A stretch of DNA of 36,429 nt from Bacteroidales bacterium (GTDB lineage Bacteria; Bacteroidota; Bacteroidia; Bacteroidales; UBA10428): the NCBI GenBank assembly GCA_016934055.1, contig JAFGTR010000064.1, positions 1-36,429 of the forward strand, read 5' to 3'. The translations under genes and the position numbers were made by a program. Positions 8,248-17,104 of this stretch are shown here, piece by piece. Position 1 is the stretch's first letter. Each line of letters opens with the position of its first letter. Below the pieces are notes generated by a model. It had not been told where the DNA came from. It ran no database searches and saw only the letters and a program-made list of their open reading frames with translations.

Positions 8248-9003
8248 ATGACAATAATTAAACGACATATCCCTAATTTTGTTACGGCATTGGGATTGCT
8301 TTCCGGATGCATTTCCATCGTTTATTCCACCAGTAGCAATTTGAAACTGGCAGGAATTTTTATCCTGGTCGCAGCTCTTTTTGATTTCATCGATGGCTGG
8401 ATTGCCCGGAAGCTGAACAGCATCGGTGATTTCGGAAAACAACTTGACTCCCTGGCTGATGTTGTCAGTTTCGGGGTAGCCCCTTCATTCATTGTCTATA
8501 AACTAATGCAATTTTCCCTGGTTGACAGTTCGCCCCAGTCGAATTTCAACATTGCTGAACCCGGACTGGCACAAACCCTCATTTTAAGTTTATCTTTCCT
8601 TATAGCAATTTTTGCCGCTCTGAGGCTGGCACAATTTAATACCGACACGACACAGGAAGAATCATTCAGGGGACTTCCCACTCCTGCCGCTGCACTGCTG
8701 ATAGCATCCTGCGGTTTTGTGGTTTATACCAAACAGGGTCTCCCCTTAGAGCATTTGTTGTTGAAGCTTTGGTTTCTGCTGATCCTTATTGCCGTTGTTA
8801 GTTGGCTTATGGTTTCCGGGATCAGGATGTTTTCCCTGAAATTCAAACATTACGGTTTTCGTGAAAATGCATTGCGTTATATCTTCCTGGCACTTGCTTT
8901 AGTCCTCATAGTGTTTTTCAGGCTGCCGGGGATTGCACCGGTTATCGTCCTGTATGTTTTAATGTCCTTGCTGAAGCCGTTATTTGAAGTTTCAAAGCAC
9001 TGA
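8248..9003 (+). CDS. pssA: CDP-diacylglycerol-serine O-phosphatidyltransferase
   Basis: An inner-membrane enzyme making phosphatidylserine from CDP-diacylglycerol and serine, the first step towards phosphatidylethanolamine. The CDP-alcohol phosphotransferase signature DxxDGxxARx8GxxxDxxxD is complete at residues 46-71: DFIDGWIAR, then GKQLDSLAD. Several hydrophobic segments follow, as expected for this family, and the 251-residue length is usual. The ATG at 8248 is chosen over the upstream TTG at 8224 because the promoter -7 box overlaps that TTG. The gene stands alone on the plus strand, and its stop lies 15 bases from the end of the convergent bd-oxidase operon. Confidence 0.93.
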   Translation: MTIIKRHIPNFVTALGLLSGCISIVYSTSSNLKLAGIFILVAALFDFIDGWIARKLNSIGDFGKQLDSLADVVSFGVAPSFIVYKLMQFSLVDSSPQSNFNIAEPGLAQTLILSLSFLIAIFAALRLAQFNTDTTQEESFRGLPTPAAALLIASCGFVVYTKQGLPLEHLLLKLWFLLILIAVVSWLMVSGIRMFSLKFKHYGFRENALRYIFLALALVLIVFFRLPGIAPVIVLYVLMSLLKPLFEVSKH

Positions 9004-9018
9004 AGCATAACGGATAAT

Positions 9019-9147
9019 TCAGGATGACTGATCTTCCGGTGTCTCCTGCCTTTTTTCATAGACCTTTATGATATAACGTATAATAAAATAGCTGACAGCT
9101 ATCATCAGCGGCCAGCTTAAAAGGTTAATTATTGAGGCAATATACAT
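9019..9147 (-). CDS. Small single-span membrane protein at the end of the cyd operon (CydX-like candidate)
   Basis: A 42-residue ORF starting with ATG 12 bases after the cydB stop and ending in TGA. The peptide begins MYIASIINLLSWPLMIAVSY, forms one strong hydrophobic helix over about residues 3-28, and ends in a charged polar tail (KVYEKRQETPEDQSS). This is the layout of CydX/CydS/CydH-type accessory subunits of bd oxidases: a short N-terminus, one helix and an acidic tail, encoded directly after cydB. Sequence identity to E. coli CydX is not obvious, so the assignment rests on position, size and topology. The function is inferred. Confidence 0.65.
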   Translation of the reverse strand: MYIASIINLLSWPLMIAVSYFIIRYIIKVYEKRQETPEDQSS

Positions 9148-9159
9148 AATTGTGTGGCT

Positions 9160-10314
9160 TTAATATACATGGGACTCCTCTTTAACTTCTCCGGCATCGA
9201 TTTTCTTATTGTTGATCGATTTCCAGGTGAAGAAAATATAAGCAAATACAACCGGCACCAGCAATGAAACATAACTCATTATGACAAGCGTATAGCGGCT
9301 GGACGAACTGTTGAAAATGGTCAGTGAGCTCTGCAGATCAAAGGAAGACGGATAATATGCGGTGTTATTATATCCTGCCAGAGCGAACAGGGAAAAAACG
9401 ACCATCACTGTGCCCGTGCCTGCAAACCATATCCCGTTGGTCACATTTTTTAATAAGGACCTGATAATACCGGTCAGAACCAGGCCAGTTCCCGAAAGGA
9501 ATAAAACAGTGATAACAGGCATTTGTATCAGATTCCTGAAGTATTTATATGGTTCAAGAGATATCTCTCCTGATGATGGATTCAGTGCATAGCCCCTGAT
9601 CAAAAATAACCTGATGACAAAAAAAAGAAAAAAGACAAGGAAAAGCAAAGCGTTCATCATCAGATTTTTTCTGCAACGGCCCAGAATGCTTTCCTCCCCG
9701 ACATTATTCAAAAAGTAGAGTATGGCCAGTACACGGGCCAGAAAAAAAACAGCCAGGCCGAGTGACAGGTTATGAACATTCAAAAGAGCCTCCAGTCCGT
9801 GCACTGAAGTTTCCCAGCGCGATACAGCCAGTTCGGATACTTTTGCAATACGGCTGAAGTCGACCGAAAACTTTGAACCGGTATAAAATGTAGCCACCGT
9901 AACACCCAGTAAAACAGTTCCGATCAATCCGTTGATAAAAAGAAAATTTTCGAACGTTCCGGCTCCAAAAATATTGTTTGGCTTTGAACGGTATTCATAC
10001 GAAACAGCCTGTAAAACAAAGCAGAAAAGTATGACGATCCATACCCAGTAAGCTCCTCCGAAACTGGTGGCATAAAAAAGGGGGAAAGCTGCAAAAAAGG
10101 CACCACCAAATGTTACCAGCGTGGTAAAAGTAAACTCCCATTTTCGTCCGAGTGAATTAACCAGTATAGTGCGTTCGGTTTCAGTCTTTCCGAGTGTATA
10201 GATAAGGGTTTGTCCGCCCTGAACAAACAACAGGAAGACCAGAAGTCCTCCGAGCAACGACATTATTAACCACCAGTACTCCTGCAACGTAGTATAGGAT
10301 AAGGTTTCAAACAT
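9160..10314 (-). CDS. cydB: Cytochrome bd ubiquinol/menaquinol oxidase subunit II
   Basis: An integral membrane partner of CydA in the bd oxidase, which reduces oxygen to water with quinol and has high oxygen affinity. The 384-residue protein has about nine hydrophobic segments. It begins MFETLSYTTLQEYWWLIMSL, followed by GGQTLIYTLGKTETERTILV and GRKWEFTFTTLVTFGGAFFAAFP, typical of the Bacteroidota form of CydB. It starts one base after the cydA stop, so it is translationally coupled. The neighbour at the 3' side is the 42-residue membrane protein. A bd oxidase in an otherwise anaerobic-looking gene set suggests oxygen scavenging or nanaerobic respiration. Confidence 0.94.
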   Translation of the reverse strand: MFETLSYTTLQEYWWLIMSLLGGLLVFLLFVQGGQTLIYTLGKTETERTILVNSLGRKWEFTFTTLVTFGGAFFAAFPLFYATSFGGAYWVWIVILFCFVLQAVSYEYRSKPNNIFGAGTFENFLFINGLIGTVLLGVTVATFYTGSKFSVDFSRIAKVSELAVSRWETSVHGLEALLNVHNLSLGLAVFFLARVLAILYFLNNVGEESILGRCRKNLMMNALLFLVFFLFFVIRLFLIRGYALNPSSGEISLEPYKYFRNLIQMPVITVLFLSGTGLVLTGIIRSLLKNVTNGIWFAGTGTVMVVFSLFALAGYNNTAYYPSSFDLQSSLTIFNSSSSRYTLVIMSYVSLLVPVVFAYIFFTWKSINNKKIDAGEVKEESHVY

Positions 10315-10315
10315 A

Positions 10316-11881
10316 TTATTTACCTCCTTCCTTTGGTCCGATTTTTATCTGCTTAATCATAATGCTGATCTCAGCTGCCAAAAGACAGGTGAAGATGCAG
10401 GCAAACAAAATAAATGTAACCTGAACTGAACCGGCATCAATATGTGAAACAGCTGCAACTGTTGGCAGGAGATCCTGTACCACCCAGGGTTGTCGGCCCA
10501 CCTCGGCAACAATCCATCCGGCTTCTGAAGCTATGTATGCCAGCGGTATTGTAAATACGGCGAACCATAGTAACATCTTTTTGTTATCCAGTTTATCAAG
10601 CCAGACAAGGATAAAAAAAACAAAAAATAAAAGCAAAAAATAAAAACCCAGGATCACCATAAGGTGAAAACTGTAAAAAGTAAGGGGTACATTGGGTATC
10701 AGACTGTCGGGGTCATTCAGAAATCCATAACCGAAATACCTGAAATAGCTCTCTTTAAAACCGGTATCATAGAATTTTTCTTTTAATTCCATATAAGCAG
10801 CACTATCACCCCTGTCACGGGCCTCCTTCAATTTGGCGAGGGTTTCGCGTGCATGCCGCCCCCTTTCGATTTTCTCACGGGCAGAAAGCATTCCCTTTTC
10901 AGGATTGCCGTCTATCAGATCGTTGATGCCGGGCACATAGGCATCCCAGGAACCTGCCGCCATATAGGAAAGCAGGTAAGGAATTTCCAGTTTTAACGGA
11001 ATGTCATACGATTTCCTGCATAAAGTGTCTTCTTCATTTGATTTCATCACGCCAAGCGCAATCAGACCTGCCCCCTCACATCCATCATACAGGCCCTCCA
11101 GGGCCGCGAATTTCACAGGCTGGATACGGGCAATAAGCCGCGCTGAACCGTCTCCGGAATAGATCAGCATCAGTCCCGACAACAGGCCAAAAACAGAAGC
11201 CACAAGAATGCTCTTCTTCGCCAAAACAAGCTCTCTTCTCTTAATGATGAACCATGAGCTGACACCAATAACGAATAAAGAACCAAGGACAAAACCCGAA
11301 GTGATGGTATGTATGAACTTGTTCGTTGCAACAGGAGAAAGAAACACCTCCCGGAAATTTAGCATCTCATTGCGGGCCAGGTCGGGATTAAACTGCATAC
11401 CGACCGGACTCTGCATCCAGGCATTGGCCACAAGTATCCACAGGGCAGAAAGACTGGCTCCGAAGGCCACAAGCCAGGTGGAAACAAGGTGGAACTTCTT
11501 GCTCACCTTATTCCATCCGAAAAACATAACGGCAATAAAAGTTGATTCAAGAAAAAAAGCCATAATGCCTTCGATGGCCAGGGGCGCACCAAAAATATCA
11601 CCGACAAACCACGCGTAATTCGACCAGTTTGTACCGAATTCAAATTCGAGGATAATGCCCGTGGCAACGCCAATGGCAAAATTTATCCCGAAGAGTGTCA
11701 TCCAGAATTTTGTTATCCTTTTCCATTCTTCATTGCCCGTCCGCACATATATGGTTTCCATAATGGCCAGGATAAAAGTGATACCCAGGGTAAGCGGCAC
11801 AAAAATCCAATGATAGATGGCTGTCAGCGCAAACTGCCCGCGCGACCAGTTAACCAGAGAGAGGTCAATGTTTTCAAGCAT
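10316..11881 (-). CDS. cydA: Cytochrome bd oxidase subunit I
   Basis: Carries hemes b558, b595 and d and the quinol site. In this 521-residue protein, His24 (in AIYHWIFVPLTLG) fits the high-spin heme ligand. His191 (in KFIHTITSGFVLG) and Met408 (in FYSFHLMVILGF) fit the b558 ligands. GRQPW at 462-466 is the family signature near the end. The periplasmic Q-loop begins around PVKFAALEG (256-263) and has a moderately long insertion with many charged residues (about 325-385). It lies five bases after DUF4492 and one base before cydB in one operon. Confidence 0.96.
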   Translation of the reverse strand: MLENIDLSLVNWSRGQFALTAIYHWIFVPLTLGITFILAIMETIYVRTGNEEWKRITKFWMTLFGINFAIGVATGIILEFEFGTNWSNYAWFVGDIFGAPLAIEGIMAFFLESTFIAVMFFGWNKVSKKFHLVSTWLVAFGASLSALWILVANAWMQSPVGMQFNPDLARNEMLNFREVFLSPVATNKFIHTITSGFVLGSLFVIGVSSWFIIKRRELVLAKKSILVASVFGLLSGLMLIYSGDGSARLIARIQPVKFAALEGLYDGCEGAGLIALGVMKSNEEDTLCRKSYDIPLKLEIPYLLSYMAAGSWDAYVPGINDLIDGNPEKGMLSAREKIERGRHARETLAKLKEARDRGDSAAYMELKEKFYDTGFKESYFRYFGYGFLNDPDSLIPNVPLTFYSFHLMVILGFYFLLLFFVFFILVWLDKLDNKKMLLWFAVFTIPLAYIASEAGWIVAEVGRQPWVVQDLLPTVAAVSHIDAGSVQVTFILFACIFTCLLAAEISIMIKQIKIGPKEGGK

Positions 11882-11886
11882 AAAGG

Positions 11887-12123
11887 TTAATCATTTGATA
11901 GTTGATCAAGGACATAATCCGCACGTTCCTTATCTGATGAAAAATTTTTCTGTAAAATATCAGGAAAAAAGAAAAGCTTCAAAATGACAAACATGATGAA
12001 AAGCTTAATAAGGATGATGACCCATAACTTCTTTCCGACCGTCATGTTCCGGAAACCGTCGTAATAAAAATAAAAGATCCGGTGGAAGACTGATCTTTTC
12101 AACAGCTGATTGTTTTGCTTCAA
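11887..12123 (-). CDS. DUF4492 family small membrane protein, first gene of the cyd operon
   Basis: A 78-residue protein matching the short DUF4492 family, which usually precedes cydA in Bacteroidota. The conserved block IFYFYYDGFRNMTVGKKLW is at about residues 16-34, followed by one transmembrane helix (WVIILIKLFIMFVILKLFFF) and an acidic tail. There is no ATG in frame before the conserved block; the frame is open between a TGA at 12142-12144 and the first candidate start TTG at 12123, with another TTG at 12102. A near-match to the -7 box (TATCTTTA, 12125-12132) would place transcription start close to the first TTG, favouring the second. The function is unknown; assembly or stability of the oxidase is a reasonable guess. 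Confidence 0.8.
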   Translation of the reverse strand: MKQNNQLLKRSVFHRIFYFYYDGFRNMTVGKKLWVIILIKLFIMFVILKLFFFPDILQKNFSSDKERADYVLDQLSND

Positions 12124-12140
12124 GTAAAGATAAGAAAATA

Positions 12141-12235
12141 TTCACTCTTCACTTTTCACTTTTTGTTTTTCTCTTCCTCTCCCCTCTCTCAGTCCCTAAG
12201 TCCCCAAGTCTCTATGTCCCTCAGTCCCTTAGTCC
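12141..12235. repeat. Degenerate 7-mer and 8-mer tandem repeats
   Basis: Between DUF4492 and fucI lie TTCACTC/TTCACTT heptamers (about 12141-12165). These are followed by octamers AGTCCCTA, AGTCCCCA, AGTCTCTA, TGTCCCTC, AGTCCCTT (12191-12230). The tract is pyrimidine-rich on the plus strand and shows no coding signal. Confidence 0.75.
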
Positions 12236-12247
12236 GCCCAAATCCCC

Positions 12248-14026
12248 CTACCGGTAAACCGGCCCGTACGCCTTGCATGCCCTGTAGTCAGATCCCTCTA
12301 TATCCATTCCGAAGGCGCTCCATGCGCTTGGTCTGAATATCTTTTCATCATCAACGTTGTGCATGCATACAGGGATACGCAGCATGGAGGCCAGGGTGAT
12401 CAGGTCGGCGCCGATATGGCCGTAGCTGATTGCACCGTGATTGGCCCCCCAGTTGGCCATAACGGAATATACATCGCTAAAAGCACCATGTCCGGTGAGC
12501 ACAGGTACAAACCATGTGGTCGGCCAGGTTTCGTTTGTACGTTCATCCAGTACTTTGTGAACATCCGAAGGAATATCAACCGAATAACCTTCTGCCAGTT
12601 GCAATACAGGCCCAAGCCCTTTTACCAGGTTAATACGCGCCATGGTGACCGGCATTCCGCCCCTGGAAAGGTAGGTACTTGAAAATCCCCCTCCCCTGAA
12701 ATACTCTGTTACAGCAGGGCTCCATCTTGCAGCTTTCAGGCATGCCTTTGCATCAGCAGCCGTTATCTCCCAATAAGGCTTAATGACTGGATTACCTTTT
12801 TTATCGTTTTGCTGTCCGGTGCCATCAAGCGAAGCCGAACCGGAATTGATCAGGTGGATAATACCGTTTCGTGCCATTCCTGTAAGGCTTTTCCCGGTTA
12901 CCCTTTTCACAGCCTGAGGACTCCAGTAAGTGCGCACATCGGCAAAGATCTGTGCAGTATTCGTCAGCAGGTGACCTAACAACATGGTAACGCCGTTCAG
13001 CGAATCATTCTCGGTAGCCACGATATAGGGCTGACGGATACCGTTCCAGTCAAACGATGAATTCAGTATAGCCTCGGAGAAATCACCATTGGGAAAATGA
13101 TCGGTCCACTGCCGTTGCCCCTGAAAACCCGAGACTATTGCATTGTGGCCAAGGGCTTCTTCACCAAATCCCATGTTCTTCAACACAGGATTTCCTGCCA
13201 TCAGATCGCGGATGATCATGGTCATTTTAACCACGAATTCCCAGTCTTTCTTTTTATCTTTTTCAGATCTCCTTTTTTGAGGTGGATTTGTATCTTTCCC
13301 TTCATTACAGTTCTTCCCTGCCCATATCATGGCCCGCTTAAACTCTTCCGGATCATAAATCCCACGGTCAATCCGCCGTATTAACTCACTCATGTCGACA
13401 TATTCGTTACGCATACCCAGATATTGCTGAAAAAACTCTTCCTGCACAATGGAGCCTGCAATGCCCATTGAAACCGAACCCACCGAAAGGTATGATTTGC
13501 CCCGCATGGTGGCAGCTGCCAGTCCGGCTTTCGCAAAGCGCAACAGTTTTTCCTTCACATCAGCCGGAATTTTGTTGTCTCCGGCATCCTGAACATCACG
13601 TCCGTAAATACCAAAAGCAGGCAATCCTTTCTGATTATGCCCGGCCAATGCAGCAGCCAGGTACACGGCACCGGGCCTCTCGGTACCATTGAATCCCCAG
13701 ATGGCTTTCGGCATATGCGGATCCATGTCGATGGTTTCACTGCCATAACACCAGCAGGGAGTGACAGTTAGAGACACACCAACGCCTTCACGTCTGAATT
13801 TGTCAGCCGCCATGGCTGCCTCGGCAACACCGCCAATACAGGAATCGGCAATAACGCATTCCACCTTGCTGCCATCAGGATGCCTTAACGATTCATGCAA
13901 TAACTTTGCAACGTTCTTTGCCATACCCATGGTTTGGTTTTCAAGTGATTCCCTAACGCCTCCCAGCCTTCCGTCAATGGCCGGCCGGAGGCCTATTTTC
14001 GGATTTGATCCTTGCAATCTTTTCAT
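12248..14026 (-). CDS. fucI: L-fucose isomerase
   Basis: Interconverts L-fucose and L-fuculose (also D-arabinose and D-ribulose) in the cytoplasm with Mn2+. The 592-residue length matches E. coli FucI (591). The metal and catalytic residues align with a two-residue offset: Glu339 ([10 protein letters not shown]), Asp363 (IFADVRTYW) and His530 ([11 protein letters not shown]) correspond to E337, D361 and H528 of E. coli. The ATG at 14026 is 31 bases after the stop of the regulator gene, so the two form an operon. No fuculokinase, aldolase or fucose permease is present in the window, so the rest of the pathway must be elsewhere or continue differently. Confidence 0.97.
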   Translation of the reverse strand: MKRLQGSNPKIGLRPAIDGRLGGVRESLENQTMGMAKNVAKLLHESLRHPDGSKVECVIADSCIGGVAEAAMAADKFRREGVGVSLTVTPCWCYGSETIDMDPHMPKAIWGFNGTERPGAVYLAAALAGHNQKGLPAFGIYGRDVQDAGDNKIPADVKEKLLRFAKAGLAAATMRGKSYLSVGSVSMGIAGSIVQEEFFQQYLGMRNEYVDMSELIRRIDRGIYDPEEFKRAMIWAGKNCNEGKDTNPPQKRRSEKDKKKDWEFVVKMTMIIRDLMAGNPVLKNMGFGEEALGHNAIVSGFQGQRQWTDHFPNGDFSEAILNSSFDWNGIRQPYIVATENDSLNGVTMLLGHLLTNTAQIFADVRTYWSPQAVKRVTGKSLTGMARNGIIHLINSGSASLDGTGQQNDKKGNPVIKPYWEITAADAKACLKAARWSPAVTEYFRGGGFSSTYLSRGGMPVTMARINLVKGLGPVLQLAEGYSVDIPSDVHKVLDERTNETWPTTWFVPVLTGHGAFSDVYSVMANWGANHGAISYGHIGADLITLASMLRIPVCMHNVDDEKIFRPSAWSAFGMDIEGSDYRACKAYGPVYR

Positions 14027-14057
14027 AATAGAGGTTTTAATAAATAATGCTTGCTTC

Positions 14058-15053
14058 TTAAAGTGAATTTCTGATAATCAATCGCGTGGGAATGATCTCC
14101 TGTATTTTTTCCTTTGTTTTAATATATTCGGCTGCCCTTGCGCCCATCATCCTGAAATCAGTGGAAATAGTGGTAATGCCGTTCTCAAGTACTTCGTAGA
14201 GTAAGGAATCATTATAGGCCAGCAGGCCAATATCCCTGCCCGTTTTGAGTCCCTTGTCATGGGCAACCTTAAGTATGCTGACGATATCTTTCTGACGGAA
14301 AAAAAAATATACCTGTTGCGGCAAAACTGTTCTTTCATCGATGATCTCTGTGAATTCCCATTCCAGACTATTCTCAGAACAAAAACGTTTGAAGTATTCA
14401 AGGGTAATCTCAGGATGAAACGAACCTTCGGGATACACATAACAGATCTTACGGTATTTCTGTAACAAAGCTTTCGCATGAACAAGACAACGATAGGGCT
14501 GTTCTCCAAAATCCTGGCAGACATATGAATACTTTTCATCTTTATACTGACCCCAGTCAAGAATCAACAACTTGTTGGCATCTATCCTGTAAAGAATATC
14601 GCTGATCTTTTCGTTGTTAAAATTCATCACAACGTACATGTTGTATTTTCCGATACTGTCAAGTAACACCGATTCGAATACAGCATAATTGTAATGATGA
14701 AAGGCCAGTTCAACCTTATAACTGGAAGGCAGATTGGTCACAAATGAATTATAGAGCTCATCTTTAAAAGGACTGTAAGAATCCAGGAACAGTAAAACAC
14801 GACTTGTGATGCGTGCCACCCGGTATCCCTTTGCAGGTGTCGATTCAACAAGTCCTCTTTTTTTCAACTCTTGATAAGCCTTGAATATCGTATCCCGCGA
14901 TAAGCCAAACTGAACACTCAATTTATTAATGGAAGGCAATTCATCCCCAACCTCATAGGCACCATAATTAATGGCATTCAGTATAGCATTGATCACCCGC
15001 TGCATCTTTGTATGTGTAACGGACGAGTCCATGGAGAGATGTTTGTGTTTCAT
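14058..15053 (-). CDS. fucR: GntR-type repressor with sugar-binding domain, FucR-like
   Basis: A 331-residue regulator. A GntR winged helix occupies about residues 15-85, with [20 protein letters not shown] and [14 protein letters not shown] as the recognition region. It is followed by a periplasmic-binding-protein-like effector domain of the LacI/RbsB kind. This two-domain type is common in Bacteroidota. In Bacteroides thetaiotaomicron a GntR protein, FucR, lies directly before fucI and represses it until fucose is present; the same order and spacing occur here. That it controls fucI and its own gene is therefore likely, with L-fucose or a derivative as effector. A second ATG at 15032 is an alternative start. 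Confidence 0.85.
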   Translation of the reverse strand: MKHKHLSMDSSVTHTKMQRVINAILNAINYGAYEVGDELPSINKLSVQFGLSRDTIFKAYQELKKRGLVESTPAKGYRVARITSRVLLFLDSYSPFKDELYNSFVTNLPSSYKVELAFHHYNYAVFESVLLDSIGKYNMYVVMNFNNEKISDILYRIDANKLLILDWGQYKDEKYSYVCQDFGEQPYRCLVHAKALLQKYRKICYVYPEGSFHPEITLEYFKRFCSENSLEWEFTEIIDERTVLPQQVYFFFRQKDIVSILKVAHDKGLKTGRDIGLLAYNDSLLYEVLENGITTISTDFRMMGARAAEYIKTKEKIQEIIPTRLIIRNSL

Positions 15054-15078
15054 TTATCCTGTACTGTTCTGTGCTGAT

Positions 15079-15086
15079 CAAAATTA
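15079..15086 (-). promoter_or_regulatory. Candidate fucR-fucI promoter -7 box
   Basis: On the minus strand this is TAATTTTG, matching TAnnTTTG, 25 bases before the fucR ATG. A T-rich tract lies upstream but no clear -33 TTTG. An operator for FucR was not recognised. Confidence 0.4.
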
Positions 15087-15157
15087 ATAAAAAAAACAGT
15101 TTAATAAAAGACACAGATAAATCAATTATGAATATATACACCTAAAACACCTCCAAA

Positions 15158-15193
15158 ACACCCTGGCAGGGTCCCCCCACCCTGCCAGGGTGT
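15158..15193. terminator. Perfect 15-bp inverted repeat, possible bidirectional terminator of the hcp operon
   Basis: ACACCCTGGCAGGGT (15158-15172), six C bases, then the exact reverse complement (15179-15193). On the minus strand the stem is followed by TTTT, so it could end transcription from hcp, about 115 bases past the hcp stop. Similar CCCTGGCAGGGT-type palindromes are also known to recur as dispersed repeats in Bacteroidota, so it may be a mobile palindrome that doubles as a terminator. Confidence 0.6.
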
Positions 15194-15219
15194 CTTACTG
15201 CAATTGGCCATTTCACTTT

Positions 15220-15265
15220 CCCCGGGCTAAAGCCCGGGGCCACCAACAGGCCGTCCCTCAGGGAC
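15220..15265. repeat. Two short palindromes, CCCCGGGCT-AA-AGCCCGGGG and GTCCCT-C-AGGGAC
   Basis: A perfect 9-bp hairpin at 15220-15239 and a 6-bp hairpin at 15253-15265, between hcp and fucR next to the 15-bp palindrome. They are GC-rich compared with the surroundings and look like small REP-type elements. Confidence 0.65.
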
Positions 15266-15308
15266 TTCTCTGACTCTCATATTATCCTCATTCTCATTCC
15301 CATTCTGA

Positions 15309-16958
15309 TTACCCCCTCACCCAGGCCATATCGGCTTTCACGGTTGAGATGCCTCCTATACCGAATTTTTCAACCAGTACCTTTACCACATTGGGCGATA
15401 AAAATGCCGGCAGGGTCGGGCCGAGATGAATATTCTTCACTCCCAGATAGAGCAGGGCCAGAAGCACAATCACCGCTTTCTGCTCATACCAGGCAATGTT
15501 ATATACGATGGGAAGCTTATTGATATCATCGAGGCCGAAGGCTTCCTTCAGTTTCAGAGCGATCATGGCCAGTGAATAGGAGTCGTTGCACTGTCCGGCA
15601 TCGAGTACCCGCGGAATGCCTCTGATATCGCCCAGGGGCAGTTTATTATACCGGTATTTGGCACAGCCAGCGGTAAGAATAACCGTATCTCCTGGCAGTT
15701 GTTTAGCAAATTCTGTATAATATTCCCTGTCCTTCATACGTCCGTCACAGCCTGCCATCACAACAAATTTCCTGATGGCTCCGGATTTAACGGCATCGAT
15801 GACCTTGTCAGCCAGCAATGCCACCTGGTGGTGGGCAAATCCGCCGGTTATCGTTCCATCTTCAATGGCTACCGGTGGCTTGCACTGTTTTGCCTGCTCA
15901 ATGATCTTCGAGAAATCCTTCGGACTGCCATTGACCCTGTCGGCAATATGCGGAAATCCATCGAAACCGGCTGCACCGGTGGTATATACTTTATCAACAT
16001 AGGAGGCATCGTTTCGCGGCGGTACCAGGCAGTTGGTGGTAAACAGTACAGGTCCGTTAAAGGTTTCAAATTCTTCCTTTTGCCGCCACCATGAATTGCC
16101 GTAGTTGCCGATGAAGTGCTTGTACTTCTTAAAGGCAGGATAATAATGTGCCGGCAGCATTTCACTGTGGGTGTAGACATCAACACCCGTACCTTCGGTT
16201 TGCTGCAGTAATTCCTCGAGGTCTTTCAGATCGTGGCCGCTGACCAGGATGCCCGGATTATTGCCCACCCCGATATTCACCTTTGAAATTTCAGGATGTC
16301 CGAAGGTTTCATGATTTGCCTTATCGAGCAGGGCCATCGCCTCCACGCCGTATTTACCGGTTTCCATCACCGTGGACAACCACTCATCAGTTCCATCCTC
16401 TTCGCTCAGGGTCTTTGCCAATGCATTCTGCATGAAGGCGTAGACCGCTTCATTTTTGTAACCCAGATTCCAGGCATGTTCCGCGTAGGCTGCCATACCC
16501 TTGATGCCATAGGTGACCAATTCCTTCAGCGACCGGATGTCGATATCCCTGATGTTCAAAATTCCAATGTTTGAGGCTTTTTCATGGAAGGCTTCTTCTG
16601 ACCCGGCAAACCATGAGGCTGCATCATGTGATTTTTCTATCTCCCTGCCCCTTTCTTTAAGCTCATCCCGAAGCTTGTTCCGCAGCTTCAAAGCACTTTT
16701 AATGCGCTCCACGAAATTTTGTTTGCTGAAATTGGCATTTGTTATGGTCGCAAACAAACTGTCAAATACGAATTTGTCTACATCCGGATAAGATTTGCCC
16801 TGTTTCCCGGCCTCCGAGCTGTAAAGGCAAATTCCTTTTATCACATACAAAAGCAGATCCTGGAGGTTCGCTACATCCCCCTTTTTCCCGCATACACCGT
16901 TTATGGTACAACCTGTACCCTTTGCGGTTTCCTGACATTGATAACAAAACATACCCAT
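15309..16958 (-). CDS. hcp: Hydroxylamine reductase (hybrid cluster protein)
   Basis: Contains an iron-sulfur cubane plus a hybrid Fe-S-O cluster. It reduces hydroxylamine and, by current understanding, nitric oxide, protecting against nitrosative stress. The N-terminal Cys set C5-C8-C17-C23 ([13 protein letters not shown], then C) has the CX2CX8CX5C spacing of the anaerobe class that binds [4Fe-4S]. Downstream hybrid-cluster regions are recognisable: [48 protein letters not shown] and [12 protein letters not shown]. The 549-residue length is normal. A second ATG two codons in is possible. It lies 146 bases after the ferredoxin-like gene, probably in the same transcript, with repeats in the gap. 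Confidence 0.96.
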   Translation of the reverse strand: MGMFCYQCQETAKGTGCTINGVCGKKGDVANLQDLLLYVIKGICLYSSEAGKQGKSYPDVDKFVFDSLFATITNANFSKQNFVERIKSALKLRNKLRDELKERGREIEKSHDAASWFAGSEEAFHEKASNIGILNIRDIDIRSLKELVTYGIKGMAAYAEHAWNLGYKNEAVYAFMQNALAKTLSEEDGTDEWLSTVMETGKYGVEAMALLDKANHETFGHPEISKVNIGVGNNPGILVSGHDLKDLEELLQQTEGTGVDVYTHSEMLPAHYYPAFKKYKHFIGNYGNSWWRQKEEFETFNGPVLFTTNCLVPPRNDASYVDKVYTTGAAGFDGFPHIADRVNGSPKDFSKIIEQAKQCKPPVAIEDGTITGGFAHHQVALLADKVIDAVKSGAIRKFVVMAGCDGRMKDREYYTEFAKQLPGDTVILTAGCAKYRYNKLPLGDIRGIPRVLDAGQCNDSYSLAMIALKLKEAFGLDDINKLPIVYNIAWYEQKAVIVLLALLYLGVKNIHLGPTLPAFLSPNVVKVLVEKFGIGGISTVKADMAWVRG

Positions 16959-16968
16959 AATATTTGTT

Positions 16969-17102
16969 GATTTGTTGATTTATTGACCTGCCCGACGGCA
17001 GGCGGGTTTATTGATTTGTTGACCTGCCCGACGGCAGGCGGGTTTGCTGATTTTCTTGTCACTTGTAACTCGTCACTTGTCACTTTCTTGTCCCTTGTCC
17101 CT
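16969..17102. repeat. Two 25-bp palindromes within octamer repeats, followed by heptamers
   Basis: Two identical 25-bp units with the hairpin CCTGCC-CGAC-GGCAGG lie at 16985-17009 and 17021-17045, a period of 36 bases. They are embedded in TTTGTTGA/TTTATTGA octamers. From about 17056 to 17102 follow heptamers such as TTGTCAC, TTGTAAC, TCGTCAC and TTGTCCC. This fills the spacer between hcp and the ferredoxin-like gene. Confidence 0.85.
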
Positions 17103-17104
17103 TC

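Noticed and set aside
12400..12682. Open frames on both strands inside fucI
   Set aside because: They overlap the well-conserved fucI frame and have no family features; they are shadows.
15699..16574. Several open frames of 90-130 codons opposite hcp
   Set aside because: All lie within hcp and reflect its codon composition; no motif supports them.
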